From contig NZ_PDWS01000005.1 of assembly GCF_010093305.1 (NCBI RefSeq), forward strand, positions 1-64,000: a DNA stretch of 64,000 nucleotides, in the 5' to 3' direction. Positions 1 through 7,087 of the stretch are shown one piece after another (position 1 is the stretch's first letter; every line of letters starts with the position of its first letter). The position numbers and the translations under genes were made by a program. Under the pieces are notes generated by a model. The model was not told the DNA's origin. It searched no databases and saw nothing but the letters and a program-made list of their open reading frames with translations. This stretch comes from Pseudoxanthomonas sacheonensis. GTDB taxonomy: Bacteria; Pseudomonadota; Gammaproteobacteria; Xanthomonadales; Xanthomonadaceae.

Positions 1-175
1 GCCCGAGGCCCACGCTTATCAGTTCGAGGGAAACCTCGTCCAACTGTCCGGGCGCAGGGCGCGAGATCCGGCGTGCGGCCCCTGCTGAATTACGGTGCTG
101 CTGACACCGAGGCGTTATCGGGCGCGCGCGCCGGGCTCTCGACAACTACAGTAGGGCAATCGAAAGACATAAGGC
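1..175. other. leader region upstream of the cassette array
   Basis: No gene could be recognised here on either strand. The stretch is GC-rich and short open frames exist, but none resembles an integron integrase. It precedes the first core site (176-182). If that core belongs to attI, the integrase gene would lie to the left of the window; if it belongs to an attC, this is the tail of a previous cassette. Confidence 0.3.
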
Positions 176-182
176 GTTAGGC
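138..182 (+). other. attI-like recombination site (or degenerate attC) ending in core GTTAGGC
   Basis: The canonical integron core GTTAGGC is at 176-182. The preceding bases, around AGTAGGGCAATCG and CATAAGGC, resemble the simple site of class 1 attI (a GGGCAGTCG-like block followed by an A-rich spacer and GTTAGGC) and lack the paired inverted arms of a normal attC. A possible left core GTCCAAC at 38-44 would make it an unusually long attC instead. The first cassette gene begins 19 bases downstream. Confidence 0.45.
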
Positions 183-200
183 CTCAGCGGGAGGATCCAA

Positions 201-590
201 GTGGTCGAGAAAAAATCGCTTGCCGACATTCTTAGCCGACTCACTTACTTGCCAAATCGAACCCCTGAAATGGCGCTCACCGGGGAAGCTGATTTGGCAT
301 TCTCTGAAATCGCCTCATACCGGGACGGGGCAATCTCTGTCGGCTACTACTCTGGTAGCAGCGAATGGGAGCGTCACCCCGCTGGGGACGAAATAGTGAT
401 GGCCATTGAAGGCCATACAACCCTCGTTCTTCTCATAGACGGTGAGCAACACCGCATTGTTCTACGTTCAGGTGAGCTCGTGGTTGTTCCACAAGGATGC
501 TGGCATCGCTTTGAAGAATCGATACATCTAAAGGTTCTTGGCATCACGCCACAACCATCGGATCACAGCTTGGACTTTCCTGATGGGTGA
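201..590 (+). CDS. cupin-fold cassette protein
   Basis: This 129-residue protein has a single small beta-barrel cupin. A Gly-rich first motif lies near residues 51-68 (SGSSEWERHPAGDEIV) and a second around 95-103 (PQGCWHRF), where His and Glu could bind a metal. The substrate is unknown. There is no signal peptide, so it should be cytoplasmic. The start is GTG, chosen because GGGAGG lies six bases upstream. It is the first gene after the core site at 176-182, so it should be read from a promoter further left. Its GC content looks lower than the chromosomal genes downstream, which fits a mobile cassette gene. Confidence 0.75.
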   Translation: MVEKKSLADILSRLTYLPNRTPEMALTGEADLAFSEIASYRDGAISVGYYSGSSEWERHPAGDEIVMAIEGHTTLVLLIDGEQHRIVLRSGELVVVPQGCWHRFEESIHLKVLGITPQPSDHSLDFPDG

Positions 591-648
591 ATTAACACCC
601 AAGTGCAACATCGCGATTCTAGACCCCGCTAATGCTTTAGGAGTCTCC

Positions 649-1038
649 ATGCGCTCTCTACTTTTTGCTGTTTTCCTTGTAGTTTCGACGCCCGCCGCTG
701 CGGGCGGTTCATTCGACGCGCACCTCGAATTGAAGCCCATAACGAATCAGATTCCCGAGCTTTGGCAGGTTCTGACGGGCTCGCTTGAGCTGCAGCAGAG
801 CGGCTGGGCCAGTCGAATTGGTAATGAAGTCAATCCGCAGCTGGGCGGGACGCGGGTGGGGCCCTACTGCCTTCTCGCCAAACCAAAGTCTGCAAGTGGC
901 CCGTACACACTGGAAGTCTGCATCAACACAGAGCAGATCTGGCTTGATTCACACGGAAAAAAGAGCACGCTAGGACAAGCTTCTCGCGTTGAAGAACGGT
1001 TCGTCTCCGTAGAAATCAAACCGTGGCGGGAACGGTAG
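649..1038 (+). CDS. small secreted hypothetical protein (second gene of cassette 1)
   Basis: This 129-residue protein begins with a clean Sec signal peptide (MRSLLFAVFLVVSTPAAAGG, cleavage near residue 19) and should be periplasmic or extracellular. The mature part has two cysteines (near 84 and 97) that could form a disulfide; I recognise no family. The frame is open further upstream, but ATG 649 is chosen because it starts the signal peptide and follows AGGAG at 639-643. No attC separates it from the cupin gene, so the two share one cassette. An attC-like site begins about 30 bases after its stop. Confidence 0.65.
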   Translation: MRSLLFAVFLVVSTPAAAGGSFDAHLELKPITNQIPELWQVLTGSLELQQSGWASRIGNEVNPQLGGTRVGPYCLLAKPKSASGPYTLEVCINTEQIWLDSHGKKSTLGQASRVEERFVSVEIKPWRER

Positions 1039-1065
1039 TCCAGGAGTAGTTGTTGTGCTGTTTTG

Positions 1066-1124
1066 GCCTGGCAACTAATTCAAGCCCAACCCGCTTCGCG
1101 GCTCGGCTGCGTCAGGCGTTAGGC
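1066..1124 (+). repeat. attC site of cassette 1
   Basis: The site ends in core GTTAGGC (1118-1124). Its inner arms pair: TTCAAGCCCAACCCGC on the left and CGGCTGCGTCAGGC on the right, around CCGCTTCGCGG, the usual plan of a short 60-base attC. The left core (CCTGGCAAC) is degenerate. It follows the stop of the secreted-protein gene. Confidence 0.75.
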
Positions 1125-1239
1125 CCCACGTCAACGAGTGCTGTGAGGTCGATGTTGTCCGAATCCGGCGAGTAGTTGTGCCTTGGGGCGTGTATCACTT
1201 GAGCACCGCCCTTACAGGCTCACTGAGAATGGCAGAACC

Positions 1240-1800
1240 ATGAACGAGACGCTTCGACTCAAGCATCTACGGATAGCATTGGTAGCACTTGGCCTTGCTT
1301 TCATCGCCCCGGCCGTGGCGATCTGCGGAATCACGACGCCAACTTCTTCCGACTGTATTGCCTCGGAATACCACCGGTTGGATTTCTGGATCGGTGATTG
1401 GGACACCTTCGAGATGGATGCTCCCCGCGAACAGTCCGTGGCTCGCGCCCGCGTCGAGCCTATCGCCCAAGGTTGCGCCATCCATGAACTCTATGAGCAG
1501 ACCGATGGGCTCGTTGGCGACAGCATCCTGAGCTACGACCCCGTGCGAAAACAATGGCAACAGACCTGGGTCACCAATCGCGGCTCGATCATGGTGCTGT
1601 GGGGCAACTTCAAGGATGGCGCGCTGGTTCTTGAAGGTGAGGCACATCTCCGGGATGGTAGGTCAGTCATGCAACGCATTACCTGGAAGGCCCAGGATAA
1701 AGGCGTGCGCGAGTCGGCGGTGCTGTCGAAAGATGGCGGCAAGACTTGGGCGCCGGCGTTCGACGTACTGTTCCTGAAGAACGAAGATAAGCGAGAGTGA
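1240..1800 (+). CDS. DUF1579-like secreted cassette protein
   Basis: This 186-residue protein starts with a signal peptide (residues 1-27, ending ALGLAFIAPAVAICG) followed by a DUF1579-type fold. The family hallmark, a Phe/Trp-rich opening, is present (RLDFWIGDWDTFE, about 43-55), as is the late SKDGGKTW motif near 170. The family function is unknown; members are small lipocalin-like barrels. The frame opens at 1183, but ATG 1240 begins the signal sequence. The gene fills cassette 2 between cores at 1118 and 1924. A chromosomal homologue of the same family lies at 16380-16979 in this window. Confidence 0.7.
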   Translation: MNETLRLKHLRIALVALGLAFIAPAVAICGITTPTSSDCIASEYHRLDFWIGDWDTFEMDAPREQSVARARVEPIAQGCAIHELYEQTDGLVGDSILSYDPVRKQWQQTWVTNRGSIMVLWGNFKDGALVLEGEAHLRDGRSVMQRITWKAQDKGVRESAVLSKDGGKTWAPAFDVLFLKNEDKRE

Positions 1801-1814
1801 GTTATGCAGATGAG

Positions 1815-1930
1815 GCCTAACGATTCGTTCAGGCCGAACCTACATCAGGGCGGCGCCTGAGTGCACGCTTTCGGCTATATTTGCACTGAGTCGCCGACCT
1901 GATGCGAATCGGCTGTGTCAGGTGTTGGCG
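1815..1930 (+). repeat. attC site of cassette 2 (long form)
   Basis: The left core GCCTAAC is at 1815-1821 and the inner left arm TTCAGGCCGAACC follows. The right end reads TCGGCTGTGTCAGGTGTTGGCG with a slightly degenerate core at 1924-1930. Between them is a long inner hairpin in which GAGTGCA pairs with TGCACTGA and GGCGGCG with CGCCGACC. At about 116 bases it is a long but well-formed attC. Confidence 0.7.
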
Positions 1931-1945
1931 TAACAGGAGAGCGCC

Positions 1946-2191
1946 ATGCCGGAGAAAAAGAATTACTGGTTTCCTGCCAAGACCTACGGGTGGGGTTGGG
2001 GTCTCCCCACTGTATGGAAAGGGTGGGTTGTTTATGGGACTGCGGCCGCCCTATTGGTAGCCGGTGTTTTTCTTTTTCCGCCAGTCGCTCATCCAGTGCT
2101 CTTCCAAGTCTATATCGGGGGCATTATCTTGCTTCTTGTGTCGGTGTGCTGGGTCAAAGGCGAGCCACCACGTTGGCGCTGGGGAAAGTAA
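1946..2191 (+). CDS. small two-helix membrane protein (cassette gene)
   Basis: This 81-residue protein has a polar, aromatic N-terminus (KNYWFPAKTYGWGWGLP) and two hydrophobic helices at about 28-45 and 50-68, ending in a basic Trp-rich tail. It should be an inner-membrane protein. Small proteins with this WFPAK..GWGWG start are, to my knowledge, widespread hypothetical proteins in Gram-negative genomes and often occur in integron cassettes. The RBS AGGAGAG is nine bases before ATG. It is the only gene of cassette 3. Confidence 0.7.
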   Translation: MPEKKNYWFPAKTYGWGWGLPTVWKGWVVYGTAAALLVAGVFLFPPVAHPVLFQVYIGGIILLLVSVCWVKGEPPRWRWGK

Positions 2192-2254
2192 GTGGCACCT
2201 TCAACTCATTCGGACCGAAGCCGCCTCGCGACTCGGTTATGTCAACCGTTGGGC
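2188..2254 (+). repeat. attC site of cassette 3
   Basis: The right core GTTGGGC is at 2248-2254. The site has paired blocks TTCGGACCGAAGCCGC and GCGACTCGGTTATG around CGCCTCGCG, as in short attC sites. The left core (CTTCAAC) is degenerate. It overlaps the stop region of the small membrane protein gene. Confidence 0.65.
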
Positions 2255-2301
2255 CGTAGAAAGCACACTTTCCCTCACCACCACCCATCCTTGGAGGTTA
2301 C

Positions 2302-2688
2302 ATGAAGCGAGTCACCGGCATTGGCGGCATCTTCTTCAAAGCCAAAGACGCTCCAGCACTGCAGGCTTGGTACAAGCGGCACCTCGGAATCGATGTCCAG
2401 GATTGGGGTGGTACGGCTTTCACCTGGACCGACGGTGAAGGCAGGCCGGTTGCCGGAACGACCGTCTGGTCCATCGGTTCGGCGCAAGGCGACCAATTCG
2501 CGCCCAGCACCGCGGCTTTCATGGTCAATTACCGGGTGGAGGATCTCCACGCCCTGGTCAAGGTCTTGCGCGAAGAAGGCTGCAACGTTCTTGAGAAGAT
2601 CGACGATTCCGAGTACGGAAAGTTCGCCTGGGTCATCGATCCGGAAGGAAACAAGGTGGAACTTTGGCAACCGCCTGCGGGCCAATGA
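2302..2688 (+). CDS. VOC (glyoxalase/bleomycin-resistance fold) protein
   Basis: This 128-residue protein has the paired beta-alpha-beta-beta-beta modules of the VOC superfamily: GIGGIFFKAKDAPALQAWY at the start, and VIDPEGNKVELWQP near 114-125 with the Glu that usually ligands the metal. Members include glyoxalases, dioxygenases and antibiotic-binding proteins; the substrate cannot be read from sequence. It has no signal peptide. The start follows TGGAGG six bases upstream. It is the last gene of the array; no good attC follows, so its cassette has lost its end or become fixed. Confidence 0.8.
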   Translation: MKRVTGIGGIFFKAKDAPALQAWYKRHLGIDVQDWGGTAFTWTDGEGRPVAGTTVWSIGSAQGDQFAPSTAAFMVNYRVEDLHALVKVLREEGCNVLEKIDDSEYGKFAWVIDPEGNKVELWQPPAGQ

Positions 2689-2757
2689 CCAGGGCAATCG
2701 GCCTCGGCGCTGATCTGCGGCCTAATCTTTTCTCTTTGTGAAGAATGCGCAAAAAAG

Positions 2758-2782
2758 AAAAGGCGGCCATAAACCGCCTTTT
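2758..2782. terminator. bidirectional rho-independent terminator
   Basis: AAAAGGCGG (2758-2766) pairs perfectly with CCGCCTTTT (2774-2782) around a seven-base loop, giving A and T tracts on both sides. It sits between the convergent VOC gene and the membrane-protein gene and can stop transcripts from either. Confidence 0.85.
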
Positions 2783-2808
2783 CCGTCTGCGACGCGGCTA
2801 GCGCTTGG

Positions 2809-3369
2809 TCAGGCCGGCCACAGCCACCAGAACGCCAGCGCGCTGACGACACCGTAGATCAAGGCGTCCAGCAGATCCTTGATCACGCTGCCCCACGGTT
2901 TGCCCATCCAGATGCCCGATTGCACGCTACCGCCCGCATAGGTGAGGAAGGTGATCAGGCCGACCAGGTGCCCGGCATGGTGAGCGTTGCCGGGCAGGCC
3001 ATAGACCTGCAGCGCGATGGCGCCGGCGACCAGAGCGACCGCCAGATTGAACAGGAACCAGCGGACCAGCATGCCGCCCATCTTGGGCGCGCCGCTCTTC
3101 ATCACGGTCAGCAAGGCCACCGGGCCATCCACGTACTTCTTCACCATGGCTTCTTCGCGCATGGCTTTCATGTCGGTGCAGTGAGGGATGCCGTACTGAC
3201 CGACCGCCGGCGCGCCTTTGCGCAGGACAGCCTGCACTTCGTCTTCATTGGCCAGTTTCTTGTAGTCGCTGTTATGCCACTTGAAGACCATGTGGATCAG
3301 ACTGCTGGCGATGTACACCAGGACCGCGGCGACCAGGATGGGCAGCCAGAGTTGCGGCAGAGCGTTCAT
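2809..3369 (-). CDS. four-helix inner-membrane hypothetical protein
   Basis: This 186-residue protein has hydrophobic helices at about 8-26, 104-122, 131-147 and 164-184. A basic, soluble segment lies between helices 1 and 2. I do not recognise a named family; similar short membrane proteins are common in Lysobacter-type genomes. The frame opens at 3429, but ATG at 3369 is preceded by AAGGAGC at a good distance and begins the first helix. It is monocistronic and convergent with the cassette array. Confidence 0.75.
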   Translation of the reverse strand: MNALPQLWLPILVAAVLVYIASSLIHMVFKWHNSDYKKLANEDEVQAVLRKGAPAVGQYGIPHCTDMKAMREEAMVKKYVDGPVALLTVMKSGAPKMGGMLVRWFLFNLAVALVAGAIALQVYGLPGNAHHAGHLVGLITFLTYAGGSVQSGIWMGKPWGSVIKDLLDALIYGVVSALAFWWLWPA

Positions 3370-3509
3370 GACGGGGCTCCTTCGGGGTTCGGATGGTGGC
3401 GCGCAAGAGATAGAGCGGGCGAAAACCAAACGCGGGTGGTGCGGATAACGATGGCTGTGGGAGCGCCGGGGGCATCTTACTCCTGAGTCCTCTTGAAGAG
3501 GCCAGCCCC

Positions 3510-3569
3510 GTCGACGGCCGGTTCTGCGGGCAGGCCATCGCTTGCGGCCGCTCGGTGCCGGCCGTCGAC
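3510..3569. repeat. 12-base perfect inverted repeat
   Basis: GTCGACGGCCGG (3510-3521) is matched by CCGGCCGTCGAC (3558-3569) across a 36-base loop. It lies just upstream of the DUF4386 remnant and could mark a rearrangement scar or a cruciform. Its role is unknown. Confidence 0.5.
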
Positions 3570-3631
3570 TACTTTGCCCATAGTCGCAATGACCAACGCA
3601 CCTTCAGCCGGGTCATCGGCGGGAACGAGAA

Positions 3632-3775
3632 TACAAATTCGCCGGACGCATGCTCTTTCCCGGTTACGCGGAAAGCGGCATCGCCGGTTTCGTCAGGCTT
3701 CCGGCTGCGCTGGGTGAGATCGGCATCTGCCTGTGGCTGCTGGTGATGGGCGCGCGCGAGCCGAAAACGGAATAA
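3632..3775 (+). pseudogene. C-terminal remnant of a DUF4386 membrane protein
   Basis: One frame ending in TAA at 3773-3775 reads MLFPGYAESGIAGF, then LPAALGEIGICLWLLVMGAR. This matches the conserved end of DUF4386 proteins, where an LFPGYA-type loop precedes the last helix (LP..GE..L.LWLL..G). DUF4386 proteins normally have about 220-240 residues and seven helices; only about 47 codons remain here. No start or RBS is visible, so it is probably a deletion remnant. Confidence 0.55.
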
Positions 3776-3788
3776 TCCACTCGCCCGT

Positions 3789-3947
3789 TCAGGGCTTTCC
3801 TTCGCGCGCACCCGGCTCCACTTCCGGATCGTTGCGTTCTTCGCCCGAGCGTTTTCCCGGCTGTTCTCCCACTTCATGTGGCGGCTCAAGAGTCGCATCG
3901 GGTTCGGTAGGGTCCAACTCCGGGGGAAGGTGATTCTTGACGCTCAC
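3789..3947 (-). CDS. small Pro/Glu-rich hypothetical protein
   Basis: A 52-residue, highly charged, probably disordered protein beginning VSVKNHLPPELDPTEPDATL with a GTG start at 3945-3947. Composition (Pro, Glu, Arg, Gly) resembles short hydrophilic proteins found in this family of bacteria. There is no strong RBS, so the start is uncertain and the call rests mainly on composition. Confidence 0.35.
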   Translation of the reverse strand: MSVKNHLPPELDPTEPDATLEPPHEVGEQPGKRSGEERNDPEVEPGAREGKP

Positions 3948-4045
3948 GGCCGCACTCCATGGAAAATAAAATCGCCATGTTCCCTTACCCGCATTCGTAT
4001 CATCGCGGCGTGAAGAGGAGGTGGAGGTCGGACAGGCCGCCAGCG

Positions 4046-4249
4046 TTATTCGTCGTAGTAATCGCCGCCGATGATGGTGCAGATCTGGGCCTCGGTGAAC
4101 CCATGGAAGCAGCGGCCTCCAATGGTGTTGCGCTTGGCGAACAACTTGCCGCTGGCCGGGGTGCGTTCGCGCTTTTCCTGCAGCAACCATTTGGCGTAGT
4201 CGTTGGTCAGGTTGCGCGACCGGATGGGGTCCAACTTCAATCGGGGCAT
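4046..4249 (-). CDS. small hypothetical protein
   Basis: This 67-residue protein starts MPRLKLDPIRSRNLTNDYAK and ends EAQICTIIGGDYYDE. It is mixed alpha/beta in composition, with no signal peptide or helix long enough to span a membrane. The frame is open to 4309, but ATG 4249 has AGGA nine bases upstream and is followed at once by ordered-looking sequence. I do not recognise a family. Confidence 0.5.
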   Translation of the reverse strand: MPRLKLDPIRSRNLTNDYAKWLLQEKRERTPASGKLFAKRNTIGGRCFHGFTEAQICTIIGGDYYDE

Positions 4250-4436
4250 CGCCTGGGTCCTGGATGGGGTGGCGACAAGGCTACCCGACACGGGTCCTGA
4301 GGGGGCCATCCATGCGCCTTCCCGAAGTCCCTGTACTGCAGGCTGTCGGCGCCCCTGGCGGGCGGTGCACTGTGCCGTGTCCGCCCGAACGGGATTCCCC
4401 CGTTGGCAAGTTTACGGGGGTCGATGGGAGATCCTT

Positions 4437-5438
4437 ATGAAATCACTATTACTAATCTGGGCGATGGTTTTACTCCTTCCGGGATGTGAGCACACACAGA
4501 TCAAAAGTCAGGGCGTAAAGGGCGTGGAGGATCCCGGCGGAACAGATGAAGCCAATGCGCAACGTTCTCGCGAGATCCTCTACGCCACACTGTGGATGCA
4601 GCACAGCACCGAATACCGGGCCGCCGCGCTGCAGGCTTTCGAAGGCGCAAGAGCGCAGCTGAAAACCGCGACAAAGTGCGGCACAGCCGAGGCCGGGCAA
4701 CTGCAGCAGAGCAAGGGCACGTGCGGTGCGAAATCGCCTTGGGCGAAACGTCCCGCGGCCATCATCTTCGATCTCGACGAAACCCTGCTGGACAATTCCG
4801 CTTACCAGGCCTTTCAAATCAAGCAGCGCGAACTGTACGACGACGATCGATGGGAAATATGGGTCAAGTCCGAAGAAGCGCTGGCTATCGCCGGAGCGGT
4901 GGATTTCGTCAAGGACGCTTCCAAGGCAGCCAGGATCTATTATGTGACCAACCGCGAGTGCAGGAAGCCGATAGACAAGGTAAAAGACGAACTGAAACTG
5001 CGGGCGGATTGTCCGCAGCTGCTCGACACCATGTCGCGGATGGAAAAGCTGGGGTTTCCCAAGGCCAAGGATCGCTCCGCGTTCTATCTGAAGGGCATGT
5101 ACGCCGACCTGCAATCCAAGGAGGCGATACGCCAGAAGATCGCGACCAAACACCGTATCGCCATGCTGGTCGGCGACGATCTGGAGGACTTCGTCGAGAG
5201 TCATGCCGTCTATGCGCAGAACGAAGCCACTCTGGCGCCTTTGTGGGGAAAACGCTGGTTCATCGTTCCCAACCCTGCGTACGGTTCCTGGCCTAATGCA
5301 CTCAGTGCTGACGCCGATCAGGACGTGTCCAAGGCGTGCGGCCACCTGGCAACGAAGAAGGAGAGGGATTACTGCGCCTATCGCCCGGAATACGAAGCAA
5401 GGATGAACAAGTTGAAGGTGTGGTTCCCGCTGGAATAG
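4437..5438 (+). CDS. HAD-type acid phosphatase lipoprotein (class C / e(P4)-like)
   Basis: This 333-residue protein begins with a lipoprotein signal (LLLPGC, Cys17) and should sit in the outer membrane. The HAD catalytic motif DLDET follows at residues 112-116, with Asp112 as nucleophile and Asp114 as acid/base. Later motifs YVTNRE (near 163) and VGDDLEDF (near 242) supply the remaining catalytic residues. The family removes phosphate from nucleotides and other monoesters outside the cytoplasm; e(P4) of Haemophilus serves in NAD uptake, but the exact substrate here is inferred only. A frame extends upstream to 4203, but ATG 4437 starts the lipoprotein signal and has GGGAGA upstream. Confidence 0.85.
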   Translation: MKSLLLIWAMVLLLPGCEHTQIKSQGVKGVEDPGGTDEANAQRSREILYATLWMQHSTEYRAAALQAFEGARAQLKTATKCGTAEAGQLQQSKGTCGAKSPWAKRPAAIIFDLDETLLDNSAYQAFQIKQRELYDDDRWEIWVKSEEALAIAGAVDFVKDASKAARIYYVTNRECRKPIDKVKDELKLRADCPQLLDTMSRMEKLGFPKAKDRSAFYLKGMYADLQSKEAIRQKIATKHRIAMLVGDDLEDFVESHAVYAQNEATLAPLWGKRWFIVPNPAYGSWPNALSADADQDVSKACGHLATKKERDYCAYRPEYEARMNKLKVWFPLE

Positions 5439-5553
5439 GCATTCCGCTTAAATTCCAGCAGCCGGGAGAGGCAGCCTCGGACGCCTTGTGATCCGGCAGG
5501 ACACGTAAGCGCGGTCTCCACGGATGCCGAGCGTTGCCTTTACAATCCCGGGC

Positions 5554-7026
5554 ATGCCGACATCGTCCGTCCTTTCGCTGCCGCATCGCGCCACGAAGAT
5601 CGTTCTGGGGGTACTTCTGGTTCTCGCGCCGATGGCTTTCTGCGCTTCATTGGAAGCGCAGCAGAGCCACGCCGGAAAGGAGCGTAGTCAATGGCAGCGC
5701 GAAGATGTCGCCGTCTTTCGCGATGACTTCCTGGCGCGCGATCGCGCCTTCACGCCGGAGGCGCGCGCAATCGCCGAACGACGGCTTGCGAAGCTGGAAC
5801 GGCAACCGGTTGATCCAACGATATTCGCCGTCGAACTCTGCCGCATTGCGGCCCTGGCGGACAACGGTCATACGCAATGCCTGCCCAATGGAGTAGGCCA
5901 CGACGTCTGCCGAGGAGTCGCGGCGCTGGGATTCGAACAGTCGCCCTGGTGTCCGTTGCGCACGCCGGACTTCGAAATTCCGGATTTCAACGCGGTGCCT
6001 ATCGCGTTCTTTGCCTTTGGACGGGACTTCAACGTCGTTGGCGCGGGAGCGGGCGATGCGGATCTGTTGGGTGCGCGCCTCGTCGCCGTTGAGGACAGAC
6101 CGATCGAGCGCATCGTTCCGCTGTTGCGCAGTTTCACCGGCGGCACGGCTGCCCACCGCGATCAAGGGGCGGCCGGTGTGCTGGCCAGTCCACAACAGCT
6201 GCATGCCGTTGGCCTGAGCCATAGCGCCGATGCAGTGCGGTACACCTTCATCGCTCTCGGCGGGAAGAAAGTCAGTCGGGTTTTCTCTGCGCGATCTTCT
6301 TCGAAGGCGGCTGCCTGGCATCGCTTGCCGGATCCGGAAAAAGAGTCCTGGGCCTTCCAGGAACCGGAAAAGCCATTCCGTTTCCGCGATGCGCCGGAAA
6401 TCGATGGCGTGGTCGTGCAGCTTCGCAGGACCTTCGATGCGGACGACCGGAAGATCGCAGATTTTCTGGAGGAATCGGAAGCGAAGCGGCAGAGCCTCGG
6501 CCGCCGGCACGTGGTGTTGGACATGCGCTTCAATGGTGGGGGAAATTTCCTGCTGATTCGCGATTTCATGGCCCGGTGGCCCGCACGCGCACCGGGGCGG
6601 TTCTTCGTGCTGACCAGCCGGCAGACGTTCTCCGCGGCTATCGCCAGCATCGCCTACCTGAAACAGGCCGGGAAGAAACGGGTGACGATCGTGGGAGAAC
6701 CCGTAGGCGACCGGATGATGTTCTTCTCCGACGGGCTACCGGTGCGACTGCCGCATTCCGGTCGATACTTCCTGCCTGCGGTGGTGCGCATGGACTACAG
6801 CGACGGTTGCAGAAAGTATGACGATTGCGCCGCGATGATCGCGCAGCCGGGCCTGCCTGCCGCAACCGGCGCGCTGCCCATGCTGGGTCCGGTGGATCGT
6901 CTGCCCATAACGGTTCCGACGCTTGAACCGGATATTCCTGCTCCGTGGACGATCGGTGCTTGGGTCAATGCGAAGGACCCCATGATGGAGGCGGTCATGG
7001 CGTCCATGGTCGAACCCGGCGACTAG
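5554..7026 (+). CDS. secreted S41-like (tail-specific protease fold) peptidase
   Basis: This protein of about 490 residues has an N-terminal signal/anchor helix (VLGVLLVLAPMAFCASLEAQ). A C-terminal S41 core follows: VLDMRFNGGGNFLLIRDF (near 322-340) and LTSRQTFSAAIASIAYL (near 355), where the Ser of TFSAA fits the nucleophile position, then IVGEPVGD. The S41 fold cleaves peptides in the periplasm; here the rest of the catalytic set was not verified. Two ATGs are possible (5524, 5554); the second is preferred because TACAAT just upstream resembles a -10 box and the peptide then begins at the signal sequence. Confidence 0.75.
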   Translation: MPTSSVLSLPHRATKIVLGVLLVLAPMAFCASLEAQQSHAGKERSQWQREDVAVFRDDFLARDRAFTPEARAIAERRLAKLERQPVDPTIFAVELCRIAALADNGHTQCLPNGVGHDVCRGVAALGFEQSPWCPLRTPDFEIPDFNAVPIAFFAFGRDFNVVGAGAGDADLLGARLVAVEDRPIERIVPLLRSFTGGTAAHRDQGAAGVLASPQQLHAVGLSHSADAVRYTFIALGGKKVSRVFSARSSSKAAAWHRLPDPEKESWAFQEPEKPFRFRDAPEIDGVVVQLRRTFDADDRKIADFLEESEAKRQSLGRRHVVLDMRFNGGGNFLLIRDFMARWPARAPGRFFVLTSRQTFSAAIASIAYLKQAGKKRVTIVGEPVGDRMMFFSDGLPVRLPHSGRYFLPAVVRMDYSDGCRKYDDCAAMIAQPGLPAATGALPMLGPVDRLPITVPTLEPDIPAPWTIGAWVNAKDPMMEAVMASMVEPGD

Positions 7027-7087
7027 TTGGGCGCGCATGGTGGAAATTGACGCACAGCTCTTCGTTCCGACACCGATGCAGTAGCGC

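Noticed and set aside
585-600. GGGTG/CACCC palindrome after the cupin gene as a hidden attC
   Set aside because: It has no GTTRRRY core and only five-base arms; at most it is a weak hairpin.
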